From: Pontibacter burrus | GTDB lineage: Bacteria; Bacteroidota; Bacteroidia; Cytophagales; Hymenobacteraceae | NCBI RefSeq assembly: GCF_010686685.1 | Contig: NZ_JAAGWD010000007.1 | Location: 1-64,000, forward strand | Length of the DNA: 64,000 nt | Direction: 5' to 3' | In this document: piece after piece, positions 8,826-17,517 of the stretch | How the letters are laid out: the number at the start of each line of letters is the position of its first letter | Position numbering within the stretch: the first letter of the stretch is position 1 | Position numbers and translations under genes: made by a program | The notes under the pieces: model-generated | Databases searched by the model: none | Told to the model about the DNA's origin: nothing | Seen by the model: only the letters and a program-made list of their open reading frames with translations

Positions 8826-9887
8826 TTATGGCTTCGGGCTGCCTGTTTTGTTCTCTTTCTCAGGCGATTTCCTGTTTTGGTAAAAATGCAGGCTAAGGTT
8901 GTCAGAAGCGAGCATTTCATCTTTATCCGTTATCAGCAGGCACTCCACTCCTTTCAGTTGGTTAATGAAGTATAAGCCATCTTCGGGGCCCAGTACATAG
9001 GTGGCGGTTGTCAGGGCATCAGCCAGCTCGGCATCGGGACAAATGATGGTCACGCTTTTCAGGCCGGTGGCAGGATACCCGGTCCGGGGATCGATGATGT
9101 GGCCGTAGCGCTTACCATCAACTTCTGCATATTTCTCATAATCGCCGGAGGTAACGATAGCTGTTTCGCTGGCCGTTAGCCAGCTGAATACTTTGTCTTT
9201 TTCGGCAGGGTCGGCAATGCCCACGAACCAGGGCTGACCGTCAGGTTGTTTTCCCCAGGTAATCATGTCGCCGGCTGCATTTACTACCCCGGCCTTAATG
9301 CCCATTTTGCGCATCACGTCGCGGGCACGGTTGGCGGCGTAGCCTTTTCCAATTGCTCCAAACCCGATCTTCATTTCCGGATCGTCTAGAAAGACGCTAT
9401 AGTTTGCAGGATTGAGTTTGATACGCTGATACCCGATGTGCTTGACAGAAGCGGCCACTTCTTCAGGTGAAGGCATTTTAGTCATCGTGCCATCAAATTT
9501 CCATAGTTTGTAAGCAGCGGCAAATGAAATATCAAAAGCCCCGTCAGTGAGTTTGGAGACTTTAATGCTTCTTTCAATAAGCTGATATAGTTCGGGATCG
9601 ACGGAAACGGGCATAGAGCCTGCCGCCCGGTTAATGGCACTGGTCTGGCTGGTGGGCTGCCATTCGGAGATCAGGGCCTCAATGCGCTTAATTTCATTTA
9701 CACCGACTTCAATGGCTTTATTTGCCAAATGCTCGTTTTCAGAAACAGCTACCAGCTCAAAACGGGTACCCATTAAAAGGAGCACCTTCTTGTGCGCTTT
9801 GGCAGAAGAAGGTGCTCCTTGGGCAATCGCCTGTGGCTGCATCAGCAGCAGGCAAACCATAAAAAGCAAGCGCAGGCGATGCAGCAT
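8826..9887 (-). CDS. apbE: FAD:protein FMN transferase (ApbE family)
   Basis: ApbE enzymes transfer FMN from FAD to Ser/Thr residues of exported proteins. The 353-residue protein has a signal peptide (MLHRLRLLFMVCLLLM, cleavage near AIAQ) and the family motifs SEWQPTSQTSAINRAAG, DGAFDISFAA, FGAIGKGYAANRARDVM, VNAAGDMITWG and HIIDPRTGYPA. The size is typical. It is second in a tight operon after a thioredoxin-like gene and before DUF4266/DUF3570. No standard flavinylation target (NqrC, RnfG or an FMN-bind domain) is seen nearby, so the substrate is open and may be one of the DUF proteins. Confidence 0.92.
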   Translation of the reverse strand: MLHRLRLLFMVCLLLMQPQAIAQGAPSSAKAHKKVLLLMGTRFELVAVSENEHLANKAIEVGVNEIKRIEALISEWQPTSQTSAINRAAGSMPVSVDPELYQLIERSIKVSKLTDGAFDISFAAAYKLWKFDGTMTKMPSPEEVAASVKHIGYQRIKLNPANYSVFLDDPEMKIGFGAIGKGYAANRARDVMRKMGIKAGVVNAAGDMITWGKQPDGQPWFVGIADPAEKDKVFSWLTASETAIVTSGDYEKYAEVDGKRYGHIIDPRTGYPATGLKSVTIICPDAELADALTTATYVLGPEDGLYFINQLKGVECLLITDKDEMLASDNLSLHFYQNRKSPEKENKTGSPKP

Positions 9888-9903
9888 AGGAAATAAGTTT
9901 ATG

Positions 9904-10374
9904 TTAGTGGTGCAACAGTTTCTCGAGGTGTTGTACGTAAGCTTCAGGTCCTCCGGTTTTGTAGCCGGTCTTAGAAATTATTTTTCCATCTTCGTCAACC
10001 AGTACTACCAGTGGAAAGACACCCTCCGTGTTATACTTTTCAGCCAATAGCTCGTTGTGCTTCACTTGTTCGGCTGGCAACTGGTTTTTCTTGAATCTCG
10101 GAAAATCCAGCTCTAACAGCACCAGATTATCTTTGGCATATTTTGCGAAGGTGTCGGTGTTCCATACTTCTTTGTTGAGCAAAATGCAGGGCTTGCACCA
10201 GTCTGAACCGGCAAATACCATCAGGATAGGTTTGTGCGCCGTTTTTGCCTGTTTTATAGCTGCGTTGTATTCGTGCAGCCAGGCCTCGTGCCCGGCTATA
10301 GTTTGCGCCTGGCTCGCTGTGGAAACCATTACGGCAAAAAGAAAAACGAGTAGTGAAATACGCTTTTTAAACAT
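9904..10374 (-). CDS. Exported thioredoxin-fold protein
   Basis: The protein has a signal peptide (MFKKRISLLVFLFAVMV, ending SQAQ) and one thioredoxin domain with active site W59-C60-K61-P62-C63, followed by FPLVVLVDEDGKIISKTGY carrying the cis-proline region. A longer start at 10398 is possible, but the start at 10374 gives a clean signal peptide. It is probably a periplasmic thiol reductase or disulfide-handling protein. It heads the operon with ApbE, DUF4266 and DUF3570; a natural job would be keeping the DUF4266 cysteines in the right redox state (inference). Confidence 0.88.
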   Translation of the reverse strand: MFKKRISLLVFLFAVMVSTASQAQTIAGHEAWLHEYNAAIKQAKTAHKPILMVFAGSDWCKPCILLNKEVWNTDTFAKYAKDNLVLLELDFPRFKKNQLPAEQVKHNELLAEKYNTEGVFPLVVLVDEDGKIISKTGYKTGGPEAYVQHLEKLLHH

Positions 10375-10631
10375 AGCAGCAAAAATTAAAGTGAACATCC
10401 AGCAGTCCCTTAACTGCCATGCTTTTACAACTTTGCAAACAGCGGTATTGGTTCACTTGTGGGGTAGGAATGTTTCGCTAAACTATGTCGTCAAGAATGG
10501 TATAAGTATAACGCTGTTTTATGCCTAAAGTATATTTAGTGTCCTTTGTTTCTTTAGTTCTTTGCATCTCAATTTATACTTATCCTATAGTCTCTTTATT
10601 CTTGCTTTACAACGTGACTAGGGTGCAACGA

Positions 10632-10667
10632 TTTGAGCAGTCAATAGATTTTGAGCAGTCAATAGAT
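10632..10667. repeat. 18 bp perfect tandem duplication
   Basis: The unit TTTGAGCAGTCAATAGAT occurs twice, head to tail, with no mismatch. It lies between the thioredoxin/ApbE operon and repeat element A. It is probably a simple slippage duplication; no regulatory role is visible. Confidence 0.9.
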
Positions 10668-10731
10668 GTTATTAAAGCCAACTAGGCACTTTATCTCAAC
10701 ATTTAAAAACCTTTAAAGACTTCTCAAATAC

Positions 10732-10780
10732 TACCAATTCCCAGTGAAAATGGGTCAATAATTCCATCTTTCGGTCTACT
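10732..10780 (+). repeat. Repeat element copy A (upstream of a hairpin)
   Basis: This is one of three related ~48 bp sequences (also 13532-13580 and 17007-17055). Shared parts are CCAA..TCCC near the left end, CAATAATT or CGATAATT in the middle, and TTTCGGTCTAC or TTTGGTCTAC at the right end. Seven bases after it a strong hairpin begins. Copy A is the most diverged, roughly 70% identical to copy B by eye. Confidence 0.6.
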
Positions 10781-10787
10781 TCAATAA

Positions 10788-10820
10788 AAAAGCCGCTCCA
10801 TATCAATTAGAGCGGCTTTT
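10788..10820 (-). terminator. Intrinsic terminator of the 11004-13118 gene
   Basis: AAAAGCCGCTC pairs perfectly with GAGCGGCTTTT around an 11-base loop. On the minus strand it ends in a T run. It lies about 185 bp past the stop of the Ig-domain lipoprotein gene. Confidence 0.8.
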
Positions 10821-11003
10821 CGAACTCAATACATTTCCCCTTTATTTACACTTATCTAACTAAAAGTGGGGCAGGTTGTTTTATTCCACAATGTTTTAAT
10901 CTTTTAAATTTCTGCTCCGCTCGTTTTGTATAAAATAATTGTCAACTTTTAAATACGACTCATTATTTACACGAAAAAAAGTCCATCCTATAGAATCAGG
11001 TAA

Positions 11004-13118
11004 TTACTCTTCTACTTCAAATGAAAAACCTACCTCATCCTCTCCTCTACCTGCTGTACCACTGAACCTTATCTTGGTATCAGAGATTAATGTAATTGCC
11101 AACCAAGCTTCCTCCTGACCATTATTCATTAAGATTAATTTCCCAGTACCCTTATCTATTTTCCATTGGTGGGCGCCACTACCATCGTTATTATAGCTTT
11201 TGTCAAATGATCCCGAGTTGCAATTATAAGTATGTTTTTCTGATTTAATATTTATTGCCAGGGTAGATGAACTGAAGGAAAACGTACCTTCTACAAATCT
11301 GGTTTTATCATAAACTCCAGCTGGATAACAAGTTTTGTTACCTAAATCTTTGAAATTAAATTGCTCCTCTCCGCCTACAACATAGGATGTGAGTTTCCAT
11401 GGGCTTCCATTTATCAATCTAACCACTATGCCTAAAGTAGCTTTAAAGGTAACAGGAGCTCCACTTACTATGGTACCATCCCCTTTTTTGACAGTCGCTT
11501 CTACCGTTTGATCCGCAGCAGGCGATTGATGCATCTTCCAGGTTACTTCAGCCATACCTTGGGCATTGGTAATAGTTTTGGCTGCACTCAATGTACCATT
11601 TCCTGATTTAACAGTCCATTCCACTTCTATGTCCTTTAGAGCATTTCCATCTGCATCTACCACTTTCACTTTTAATGGCTTCGCTAAAACCTTACCTGGT
11701 TCACCTTCCTGGTTGTTTCCATCTACCAGGGAAATAGTATGTGGTTGTGTAGGCCTGTATGTAGCAGTCACTTTTTTGGTAAGCAGCACCCCCAGGTTAC
11801 TATCCGTAAATACAACATCAAAGCTGAATGGCTTATCCTGCAGGCCGGTAGCAGTTGTACTGGTAGCGACCAAGTTAAACTTGCCAGCTGCTGCGGGAGT
11901 AGCCGAGAGTTGAATCCTGGCATCCGAGATATTCTTAAAAGTGACTTTACCAGAGGGTAGTGGCAGCTCTTTCTTTGCAGCCTGCGTCTTAACCGGGTCT
12001 TTATATACCGGAAGGCTGGGACCAGTCCCTAAGAACCAACTTTTGATTTTATTGGTAGTTGCCAGAATGGTATTGTAGGCTTCCTGCATTTTGGCCAGGT
12101 ACATAAAGGTAGTGGCAAAAAAAGCAACCGAAGAAGCAGCATCTGTTTTTACCAATGTTCGGTATTCTCCATTTAAGGTCAGTACTTTTGCTTTATCTTG
12201 GTTAAAAACGTTCTCGTCTTCTGCTGCCTGTCTACCACCTGGAGATACTGCTCCTACACGGTTACTGGAAAACTCTTCCAGAATTTTCTCTGCTACACCT
12301 TTCAACTGGGCTACTCTTTGGGCTTCTGTATGTGCCTTCACAAAAAAGCCAACACTTGTGGCCATACATGCTGCAGCTGCTACTTTATCATATAATAATG
12401 GGGAAGGGAGCATGGCTAACTGTGTGCCAAGAAATAAACTTGCAGAACCGGCTATCATGCTTTTGACAAAGCTCTTCCCTGTTCTGTAAATTTCTTCGCC
12501 GGCATCACTGCTGCTAGTTACACGATAGTTGCCCGGATCAGGCTCATCTAACCTAAATTCGCTTTCATTTGGTGTAATACTCTGAAGCATATACGCCAGC
12601 TTTAACTGTTCCTCAGCAGTTAGTTTTGCGAAGTTTTCTTTCACAACCTGCTTTTGCTGCTTCAATACTTCTATGTAAGCCGGATCCAATTGTATAATAG
12701 GATCATCTACATATGCTTGCAATTTTTGCGAAACAGCATCTAATTCAGTTGAAAAGGCATTGGCCACAGCTACCGGGTCAGTTATAGTAGTATAAGCTCC
12801 TACTGTCAAATCAAGTTGTTTATTGATCCCTATTCCACTGTAATCAACCAGTACATTTCCGGAAGCAATGACAGGCATGATAAAAAGTACCTGGTTGGAA
12901 TCTCCGGCAAAAACCTGTACATCCACATTCCCTACTCTAATCATAGAAGCAGAAGTAACCACAGGTTTATCTGTTGCCTGAGAAATCACGATCTGTCCCG
13001 GAGTAGCAGATTTAGTAAGAAGTAAGATAGATTGCTTTGCATCCGGCGACGGTTCTTCAGAAGAGCTACATGCCACTACAAAGAAAATGGTTAAGAAAAA
13101 GAGTATGATTCTTTTCAT
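11004..13118 (-). CDS. Lipoprotein with Ig-like (Big_1-type) and lipocalin-like domains
   Basis: The 704-residue precursor carries lipobox VVAC (C17) followed by SSSEEPSPD. Residues 20-370 are mostly helical with no family I recognise. Residues about 470-575 are an Ig-like domain of the Big_1/invasin type (VKVVDADGNALKDIEVEWTV, NAQGMAEVTWKM). The last 130 residues (WKLTSYVVGGEEQFNFKDLG, WKIDKGTGKLILMN) resemble the lipocalin-like domains common in Bacteroidota surface lipoproteins. It is probably exposed at the outer membrane; function unknown. It stands alone, flanked by repeat elements A and B. Confidence 0.8.
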   Translation of the reverse strand: MKRIILFFLTIFFVVACSSSEEPSPDAKQSILLLTKSATPGQIVISQATDKPVVTSASMIRVGNVDVQVFAGDSNQVLFIMPVIASGNVLVDYSGIGINKQLDLTVGAYTTITDPVAVANAFSTELDAVSQKLQAYVDDPIIQLDPAYIEVLKQQKQVVKENFAKLTAEEQLKLAYMLQSITPNESEFRLDEPDPGNYRVTSSSDAGEEIYRTGKSFVKSMIAGSASLFLGTQLAMLPSPLLYDKVAAAACMATSVGFFVKAHTEAQRVAQLKGVAEKILEEFSSNRVGAVSPGGRQAAEDENVFNQDKAKVLTLNGEYRTLVKTDAASSVAFFATTFMYLAKMQEAYNTILATTNKIKSWFLGTGPSLPVYKDPVKTQAAKKELPLPSGKVTFKNISDARIQLSATPAAAGKFNLVATSTTATGLQDKPFSFDVVFTDSNLGVLLTKKVTATYRPTQPHTISLVDGNNQEGEPGKVLAKPLKVKVVDADGNALKDIEVEWTVKSGNGTLSAAKTITNAQGMAEVTWKMHQSPAADQTVEATVKKGDGTIVSGAPVTFKATLGIVVRLINGSPWKLTSYVVGGEEQFNFKDLGNKTCYPAGVYDKTRFVEGTFSFSSSTLAINIKSEKHTYNCNSGSFDKSYNNDGSGAHQWKIDKGTGKLILMNNGQEEAWLAITLISDTKIRFSGTAGRGEDEVGFSFEVEE

Positions 13119-13191
13119 CCACTAAGAATTAAGGGTGAATTTGATATAAAAAGGGGTGAGTTATGCTATGTTACACTTACTATTGATACAT

Positions 13192-13199
13192 CAAAGGTA
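13192..13199 (-). promoter_or_regulatory. Candidate -7 box for the Ig-domain lipoprotein gene
   Basis: On the minus strand this reads TACCTTTG, a match to the Bacteroidota -7 consensus TAnnTTTG. It predicts a leader of about 65 nt before the ATG at 13118. I see no clear -33 box. Confidence 0.4.
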
Positions 13200-13531
13200 C
13201 TTTTAATTCTTACCTACTTCCTATACCTAAAACTGGGTATTATATTCTAAAAACTTCTTAAAACACTGAATATTAAGCATCCGCAATTTTAAGATTTACT
13301 ATAAGATTGGGATATGAGGTAAAGATTTCATTCTATAAGTAAATAGCTTATTATGGCTTGTAATTAGAATCATTTCAAGTTCAGGTACACAATCTAGAAC
13401 TATGAATTTAACATGCTTTCTAAAGTTGGAAATTGCTTCGACTTCATACTTATTAAAGATGAGAATCAGGTACTACATGCTACTCTGTGCGCTTTAATAG
13501 CTAATCTCCTATCCCAAATATTCGCCTACAA

Positions 13532-13580
13532 CTGCCAAATCCCTATTAAATGGTTCGATAATTCAATCCTTTGGTCTACT
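13532..13580 (+). repeat. Repeat element copy B
   Basis: Second copy of the ~48 bp element, with the ends CCAAA and TTTGG able to pair. By eye it is about 75% identical to copy C. It runs directly into the hairpin at 13581. Confidence 0.65.
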
Positions 13581-13620
13581 AAAAGGGAAAAGCGATCATT
13601 CTGATCGCTTTTCCCTTTTT
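13581..13620 (+). terminator. Very strong hairpin after element B
   Basis: An 18 bp perfect stem (AAAAGGGAAAAGCGATCA with its complement) closes a TTC loop and is followed by T residues. It has terminator form in both directions. No gene is read into it in the plus direction for more than 10 kb, so its transcript is unknown. Confidence 0.7.
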
Positions 13621-14080
13621 CTTTTTCTACTAAAAACTGCTGCACAAGGCTGCAAAGGGCAAAAAAGCTATTCCCACACATTGTTCGATAATCCTCTAAT
13701 CTACAATAGTCTATTGCTTCACTACCTACATTGGCTCTGAAATTTGCAGACCTAAGCAATGGTATTGTTATTGTGAACAATGCTCCATTTCCCTGCATCA
13801 ATATTTCATTTGTAAAGCCTAGGAGCACATTCCCCATACCAAAAATATCTAATGTAAAGTAAGAACGGGTTAAATGAAGAATAGTCTAATGTCCGTTTTT
13901 CAGTTACACAATAACATTAATTTATAATTACCCTTTTAGATTTCTTCCACAACAACTGCTTCTCTGCTGTTAATTAAAGTACGTTGCCTTAATATATAGT
14001 CATTTATAGTGTGCCTGAAAACAATGAGTTTATAAACATTAAATTTGGTACTACTCTATTAAAATTATTCAGCACGATCT

Positions 14081-14088
14081 TATCTTTG
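14081..14088 (+). promoter_or_regulatory. Candidate -7 box for the GH-like T9SS gene
   Basis: TATCTTTG matches TAnnTTTG and lies 92 bp before the ATG at 14181, giving a leader of about 85 nt. No -33 box is obvious. Confidence 0.4.
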
Positions 14089-14180
14089 TAAACTTTAAAA
14101 TCAGGCTATTGAACTTTCAAATCCGCCTGATACTTCTATCAAAGTAAAAAGTTTATTTATTCTCTATACCCGACACGTAC

Positions 14181-16733
14181 TTGCAAAAAATTTACACCTC
14201 CCGTCTAGCTTTTTGCTTATTTTTCTTATTTGTAGCGTTTAGCGCAGAAGCCCAGCAACAGTCCAATACAGATCACATTATACCGTATTCGACTGACAAC
14301 ACACATCTTACCATATGGAATGGAGAACAATATGTCCCTCTTTTTATAAAAGGTATCAATATGGGGATCGCAAAACCCGGAACTTTTCCGGGAGAACTGG
14401 CAGCAAGCCGTGCGGATTATGGGCGGTGGTTTGATTTGATACGTGCTGCCGGCTTTAATACCATTCGGTTGTACACCCTGCACTACCCGCATTTCTACGA
14501 AGTGCTTGACTCTTTTAATCTCGCCAATCCACAGCATCCCCTTCTATTTTTTCAAGGAGTCTGGCTGGAAGAAGAAGTACCTGGCTATGACGAAGACTTG
14601 TATACTCTTAGTACATACTTTGAACAGGAGATCAAAGAAAATGTAGATGCGGTGCATGGTAATAAAGTGATAGCTTCCAGACCTGGAAAAGCTTATGGTT
14701 CTTATAAATCGGATGCCTCCCGATGGTTGCTAGGCTATATCATTGGGCGTGAAATTCACCCACCCGAAGTAGTACATACCAACGAGAGACATTTAACAAG
14801 TACCTCATTTCAGGGAACATACTTTTCTATTGCGAATGCTAGCGCAACTGAAACCTGGGCTGTTAAGCATCTGGATTTATTGTTAACCTGGGAGATGGAC
14901 AACTATAAAACACAGCGCCCTGTCAGTTTTTCAAGTTGGCCTACTTTAGATCCCCTGCACCATCCTGGCGAAGAAAATCAGTATGAAGATTTGGTTTCGG
15001 TTGACCTTGCAAAAATAAATAAATCTAAGGCACAAGCTGGTTACTTTGCGAGTTACCATGCCTACCCCTATTATCCAGACTTTATGAGCCGGGATGCCGC
15101 CTACACCGGTACAACAGATTACCTGGGCCAGAACAGTTACCTGGGATATCTGAAAGCGTTAAAATCACACTATAAGAATATACCACTTATAATTGGCGAG
15201 TTTGGAGCGCCATCTAGTTGGGGAGTTGCGCATTATGCACAAAGCGGTATTCACCACGGGGGCATGGATGAGGCTACACAAGGGCAAAACAACCTTCGGA
15301 TGCTCCGCAATATTGATGCAGCTGGTGGTGCAGGCGGTATTCAGTTTGCCTTAATGGATGAATGGTTCAAACGTACCTGGATAACGGACCCGATGGACTT
15401 TAACCCAGACAGACGCATACTATGGCACAATGTAACAGCTGCTGAACAAAATTTCGGGTTACTTGGCTTTAAAAAAGAAGGTGCTGTTACAAAACCGTGG
15501 GAGCAATTTTGTACCGGCTGCCCTGTAAAAGCAGTGGAAGCCGGTGCTGACTTTGCCTTTCTGAATCTGAAATTGTTGCTTGAAAAGCCCTTTGTAGTAA
15601 ATGATACCCTTTGGATAGCACTCGATACATATGATGCTGACTTAGGCGAGCAAATCTTACCGAACGGAAAAAAGGTTAACAACAGGGCTGAGTTTTCTCT
15701 TATGATTACACAGGATAAAGCAGAGTTATATGTAACAGAAGCTTATGACTTATTTGGTATCTGGCATGGCACATCAGCATCAAAGCAGCTATTCCGCTCT
15801 ATTGCAACCACCGGTGCACCCTGGAACATAGTACGCTGGCGCAACAATAACAATGATCAGGAGGTGCAGTACATCGGTCAGCTCCGTGTAAACCGGCTGG
15901 GTTTACCGCCAACCTCCATGGATGCTGTGACAATTAGAGACACTTCAATTGACATCAAACTGCCCTGGACATTACTGAACTTTACGGACCCTAGTTCATT
16001 AGCAGTCATGCACGATGACCGAGCTATCCCTGGAAGCCAGGAAAGGGTATCGGATGGGGTAGCGGTGACATTGTTTTACAAAGGTGAAAGTTATCCTACC
16101 GAAAGCAGGTTTAAATGGGATAACTGGAACAATGTCAGGACAGCAGTGGAGTATAAAAAAGCATCGTACGACATAGCACATCGGTATATGCGTTCTTTAC
16201 CTGGAAACCCGGTCGCTAAACAAGACTTATACACGGTTCATGTGGATGAGTTACTTGAAGTAAAAGCAGCAAAGGGTGTTCTTCACAACGACCTCTCTCT
16301 TGATGGAAGTCCGATGGAAGCCGTATTGCATACTGGACCCAAACATGGCCAGCTCATACTATACCGGGATGGTGGATTTGTTTATCTGCCTGAAGAAGGT
16401 AAAACTGGTTTAGTAACCTTTACTTACACTATCCTAGCCGGTACGCACCAGTCGGAACCAGTAACAGTAAAACTATTCGTTGACGGAACACCTAGAGGAA
16501 CGGGTTTTGCTACCCTCTACCCTAACCCAACTTCAGGTGAAGTACAAATAGAAGCAAAAGCTGTAGTCGATCGCCTAGAACTCTATAGTAATGTCGGTAT
16601 GCTTTTACAAAAACAGCCTGTAAATGCCAAAGAAATAAAACTACAATTAGATAAGTTACCTTCGGGTATGTATATCATAAAGCTTTACTCTGGTAAAGAA
16701 AGCCTTACCAAAAAAGTTATTTTGATTCGTTAA
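14181..16733 (+). CDS. Secreted glycoside-hydrolase-like protein with T9SS sorting domain
   Basis: The 850-residue precursor has a signal peptide ending near SAEAQ. Residues about 40-440 look like a TIM-barrel glycosidase of the GH5/GH2 type: FIKGINMGIAKPG at the start, FNTIRLYTLHYPHFY, and IIGEFGAPSSWG, where the Glu fits a catalytic nucleophile. Residues about 680-775 form a cadherin-like domain (VLHNDLSLDGSP, GGFVYLPEEG). The last 80 residues are a type A sorting domain (ATLYPNPTSGEVQIEA ... KLPSGMYIIKLYSG), so it is exported by the type IX system. Substrate unknown. A sulfatase 1.3 kb downstream raises the possibility of a sulfated polysaccharide, but that is weak. Confidence 0.82.
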   Translation: MQKIYTSRLAFCLFFLFVAFSAEAQQQSNTDHIIPYSTDNTHLTIWNGEQYVPLFIKGINMGIAKPGTFPGELAASRADYGRWFDLIRAAGFNTIRLYTLHYPHFYEVLDSFNLANPQHPLLFFQGVWLEEEVPGYDEDLYTLSTYFEQEIKENVDAVHGNKVIASRPGKAYGSYKSDASRWLLGYIIGREIHPPEVVHTNERHLTSTSFQGTYFSIANASATETWAVKHLDLLLTWEMDNYKTQRPVSFSSWPTLDPLHHPGEENQYEDLVSVDLAKINKSKAQAGYFASYHAYPYYPDFMSRDAAYTGTTDYLGQNSYLGYLKALKSHYKNIPLIIGEFGAPSSWGVAHYAQSGIHHGGMDEATQGQNNLRMLRNIDAAGGAGGIQFALMDEWFKRTWITDPMDFNPDRRILWHNVTAAEQNFGLLGFKKEGAVTKPWEQFCTGCPVKAVEAGADFAFLNLKLLLEKPFVVNDTLWIALDTYDADLGEQILPNGKKVNNRAEFSLMITQDKAELYVTEAYDLFGIWHGTSASKQLFRSIATTGAPWNIVRWRNNNNDQEVQYIGQLRVNRLGLPPTSMDAVTIRDTSIDIKLPWTLLNFTDPSSLAVMHDDRAIPGSQERVSDGVAVTLFYKGESYPTESRFKWDNWNNVRTAVEYKKASYDIAHRYMRSLPGNPVAKQDLYTVHVDELLEVKAAKGVLHNDLSLDGSPMEAVLHTGPKHGQLILYRDGGFVYLPEEGKTGLVTFTYTILAGTHQSEPVTVKLFVDGTPRGTGFATLYPNPTSGEVQIEAKAVVDRLELYSNVGMLLQKQPVNAKEIKLQLDKLPSGMYIIKLYSGKESLTKKVILIR

Positions 16734-17006
16734 GGTTGGTTAATTCCAAAGGAAGCATCGTGCATACGGTATACTAACTTTTTATCCAGAAAAGTAAACT
16801 TTATCATAGTACGTAATGAAGTCTGATAAAAAGGAGCTTACATAAACAGTAGAATTGTTATTAGACATTGGTGATTCTAATAACAATACTTTAAATCATA
16901 TATTGAAAAGCTCAAATCGCCCTTAGGAATATGATATTACTTCTGTAGCCAGGCAATGTTAGTATTATGGCATTCAGGACTTATGCTTTTAACTATTCTT
17001 CTAAAG

Positions 17007-17055
17007 CCGCCAAATCCTTATAGATGAAATTCGATAATTTTATCATTTGGACTAC
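17007..17055 (+). repeat. Repeat element copy C
   Basis: Third copy: GCCAAATCC, then TTCGATAATT, then ATTTGGACTAC. The ends CCAAAT and ATTTGG are perfect inverted complements. A hairpin follows after 13 bp. Confidence 0.65.
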
Positions 17056-17068
17056 ACAGTAAAGTTAT

Positions 17069-17109
17069 AAAGACCCGCTTATTTTGATAAATAAGCGGGT
17101 CTTTGTTTT
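17069..17109 (+). terminator. Strong intrinsic terminator after element C
   Basis: A 16 bp perfect stem (AAAGACCCGCTTATTT with its complement) closes the loop TGAT, followed by GTTTTT. It probably ends the transcript of the T9SS gene, 335 bp after its stop. Confidence 0.8.
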
Positions 17110-17127
17110 TAGAGTAAAAAACATCAA

Positions 17128-17260
17128 ATCTGCAACAGGCCACTACCAACAACTACTACAGCACGGGATATCTAGCCAGTGTGCTGACCGAAAAGTTTGG
17201 GAACTACGATACGGCTCTAATCCACTCAGGCCTCTTTATTTTTTCCGGGATACCTATTAC
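17128..17260 (+). pseudogene. Possible remnant of a membrane transporter segment
   Basis: One frame without an ATG start reads STGYLASVLTEKFGNYDTA, then LIHSGLFIFSGIPITALFL. The pattern recalls a late helix pair of an MFS transporter. It sits directly after a terminator, has no start, and loses hydrophobic character afterwards. The assignment is weak and it may be chance. Confidence 0.25.
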
Positions 17261-17517
17261 CGCTCTCTTTCTATCAACAATTTTCAACGCTATCAGCAAC
17301 ATCTCTACGTTACAAGCGAAGACACCACTTATACCGGCAACCACGTCACTTGGCAGCTATACTACGATACACAAGGTGTGCCACTGTTTTACCACTACTA
17401 ACATAGTACACACAACAGCAAAAACGCGGTATTTCCCTCCAGGTTTTAGCGGGTATTGATTTTTGGGTTTATTAACTCAAGTCTTTCTAAAAGGAGCTAT
17501 TACAAGTTGTAACAGAG

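Larger units (their letters stand above)
10375..11003. other. Intergenic region with tandem repeat, repeat element and terminator
   Basis: No gene is seen in these 630 bp. They hold the upstream region of the thioredoxin/ApbE operon, an 18 bp tandem duplication, copy A of the three-copy element, and a strong hairpin. These are listed separately. Confidence 0.6.
13119..14180. other. Long AT-rich intergenic region between divergent genes
   Basis: About 1.06 kb with no credible gene. It holds a candidate promoter for the leftward lipoprotein gene (13192-13199), repeat element copy B with an 18 bp-stem hairpin (13532-13620), and a candidate promoter for the rightward gene (14081-14088). The 103-codon minus-strand frame at 13526-13837 runs through the hairpin and is not believable. 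Confidence 0.6.
16734..17127. other. Intergenic region with element C and terminator
   Basis: No gene is seen. The region holds copy C of the repeat element and the hairpin that probably terminates the T9SS gene ending at 16733. Confidence 0.6.

Noticed and set aside
7390..10374. ApbE operon as part of an NQR or RNF complex
   Set aside because: No NqrC, RnfG or FMN-bind domain gene is present nearby.
10632..10667. Tandem 18 bp repeat as a CRISPR array
   Set aside because: Only two units with no spacer and no cas genes.
13526..13837. 103-codon minus-strand frame
   Set aside because: It runs through a terminator hairpin and repeat element B; no protein features.
13532..17055. Repeat elements A-C as integron attC sites
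   Set aside because: No GTTRRRY core or integrase gene is visible, and the hairpins have the form of terminators.
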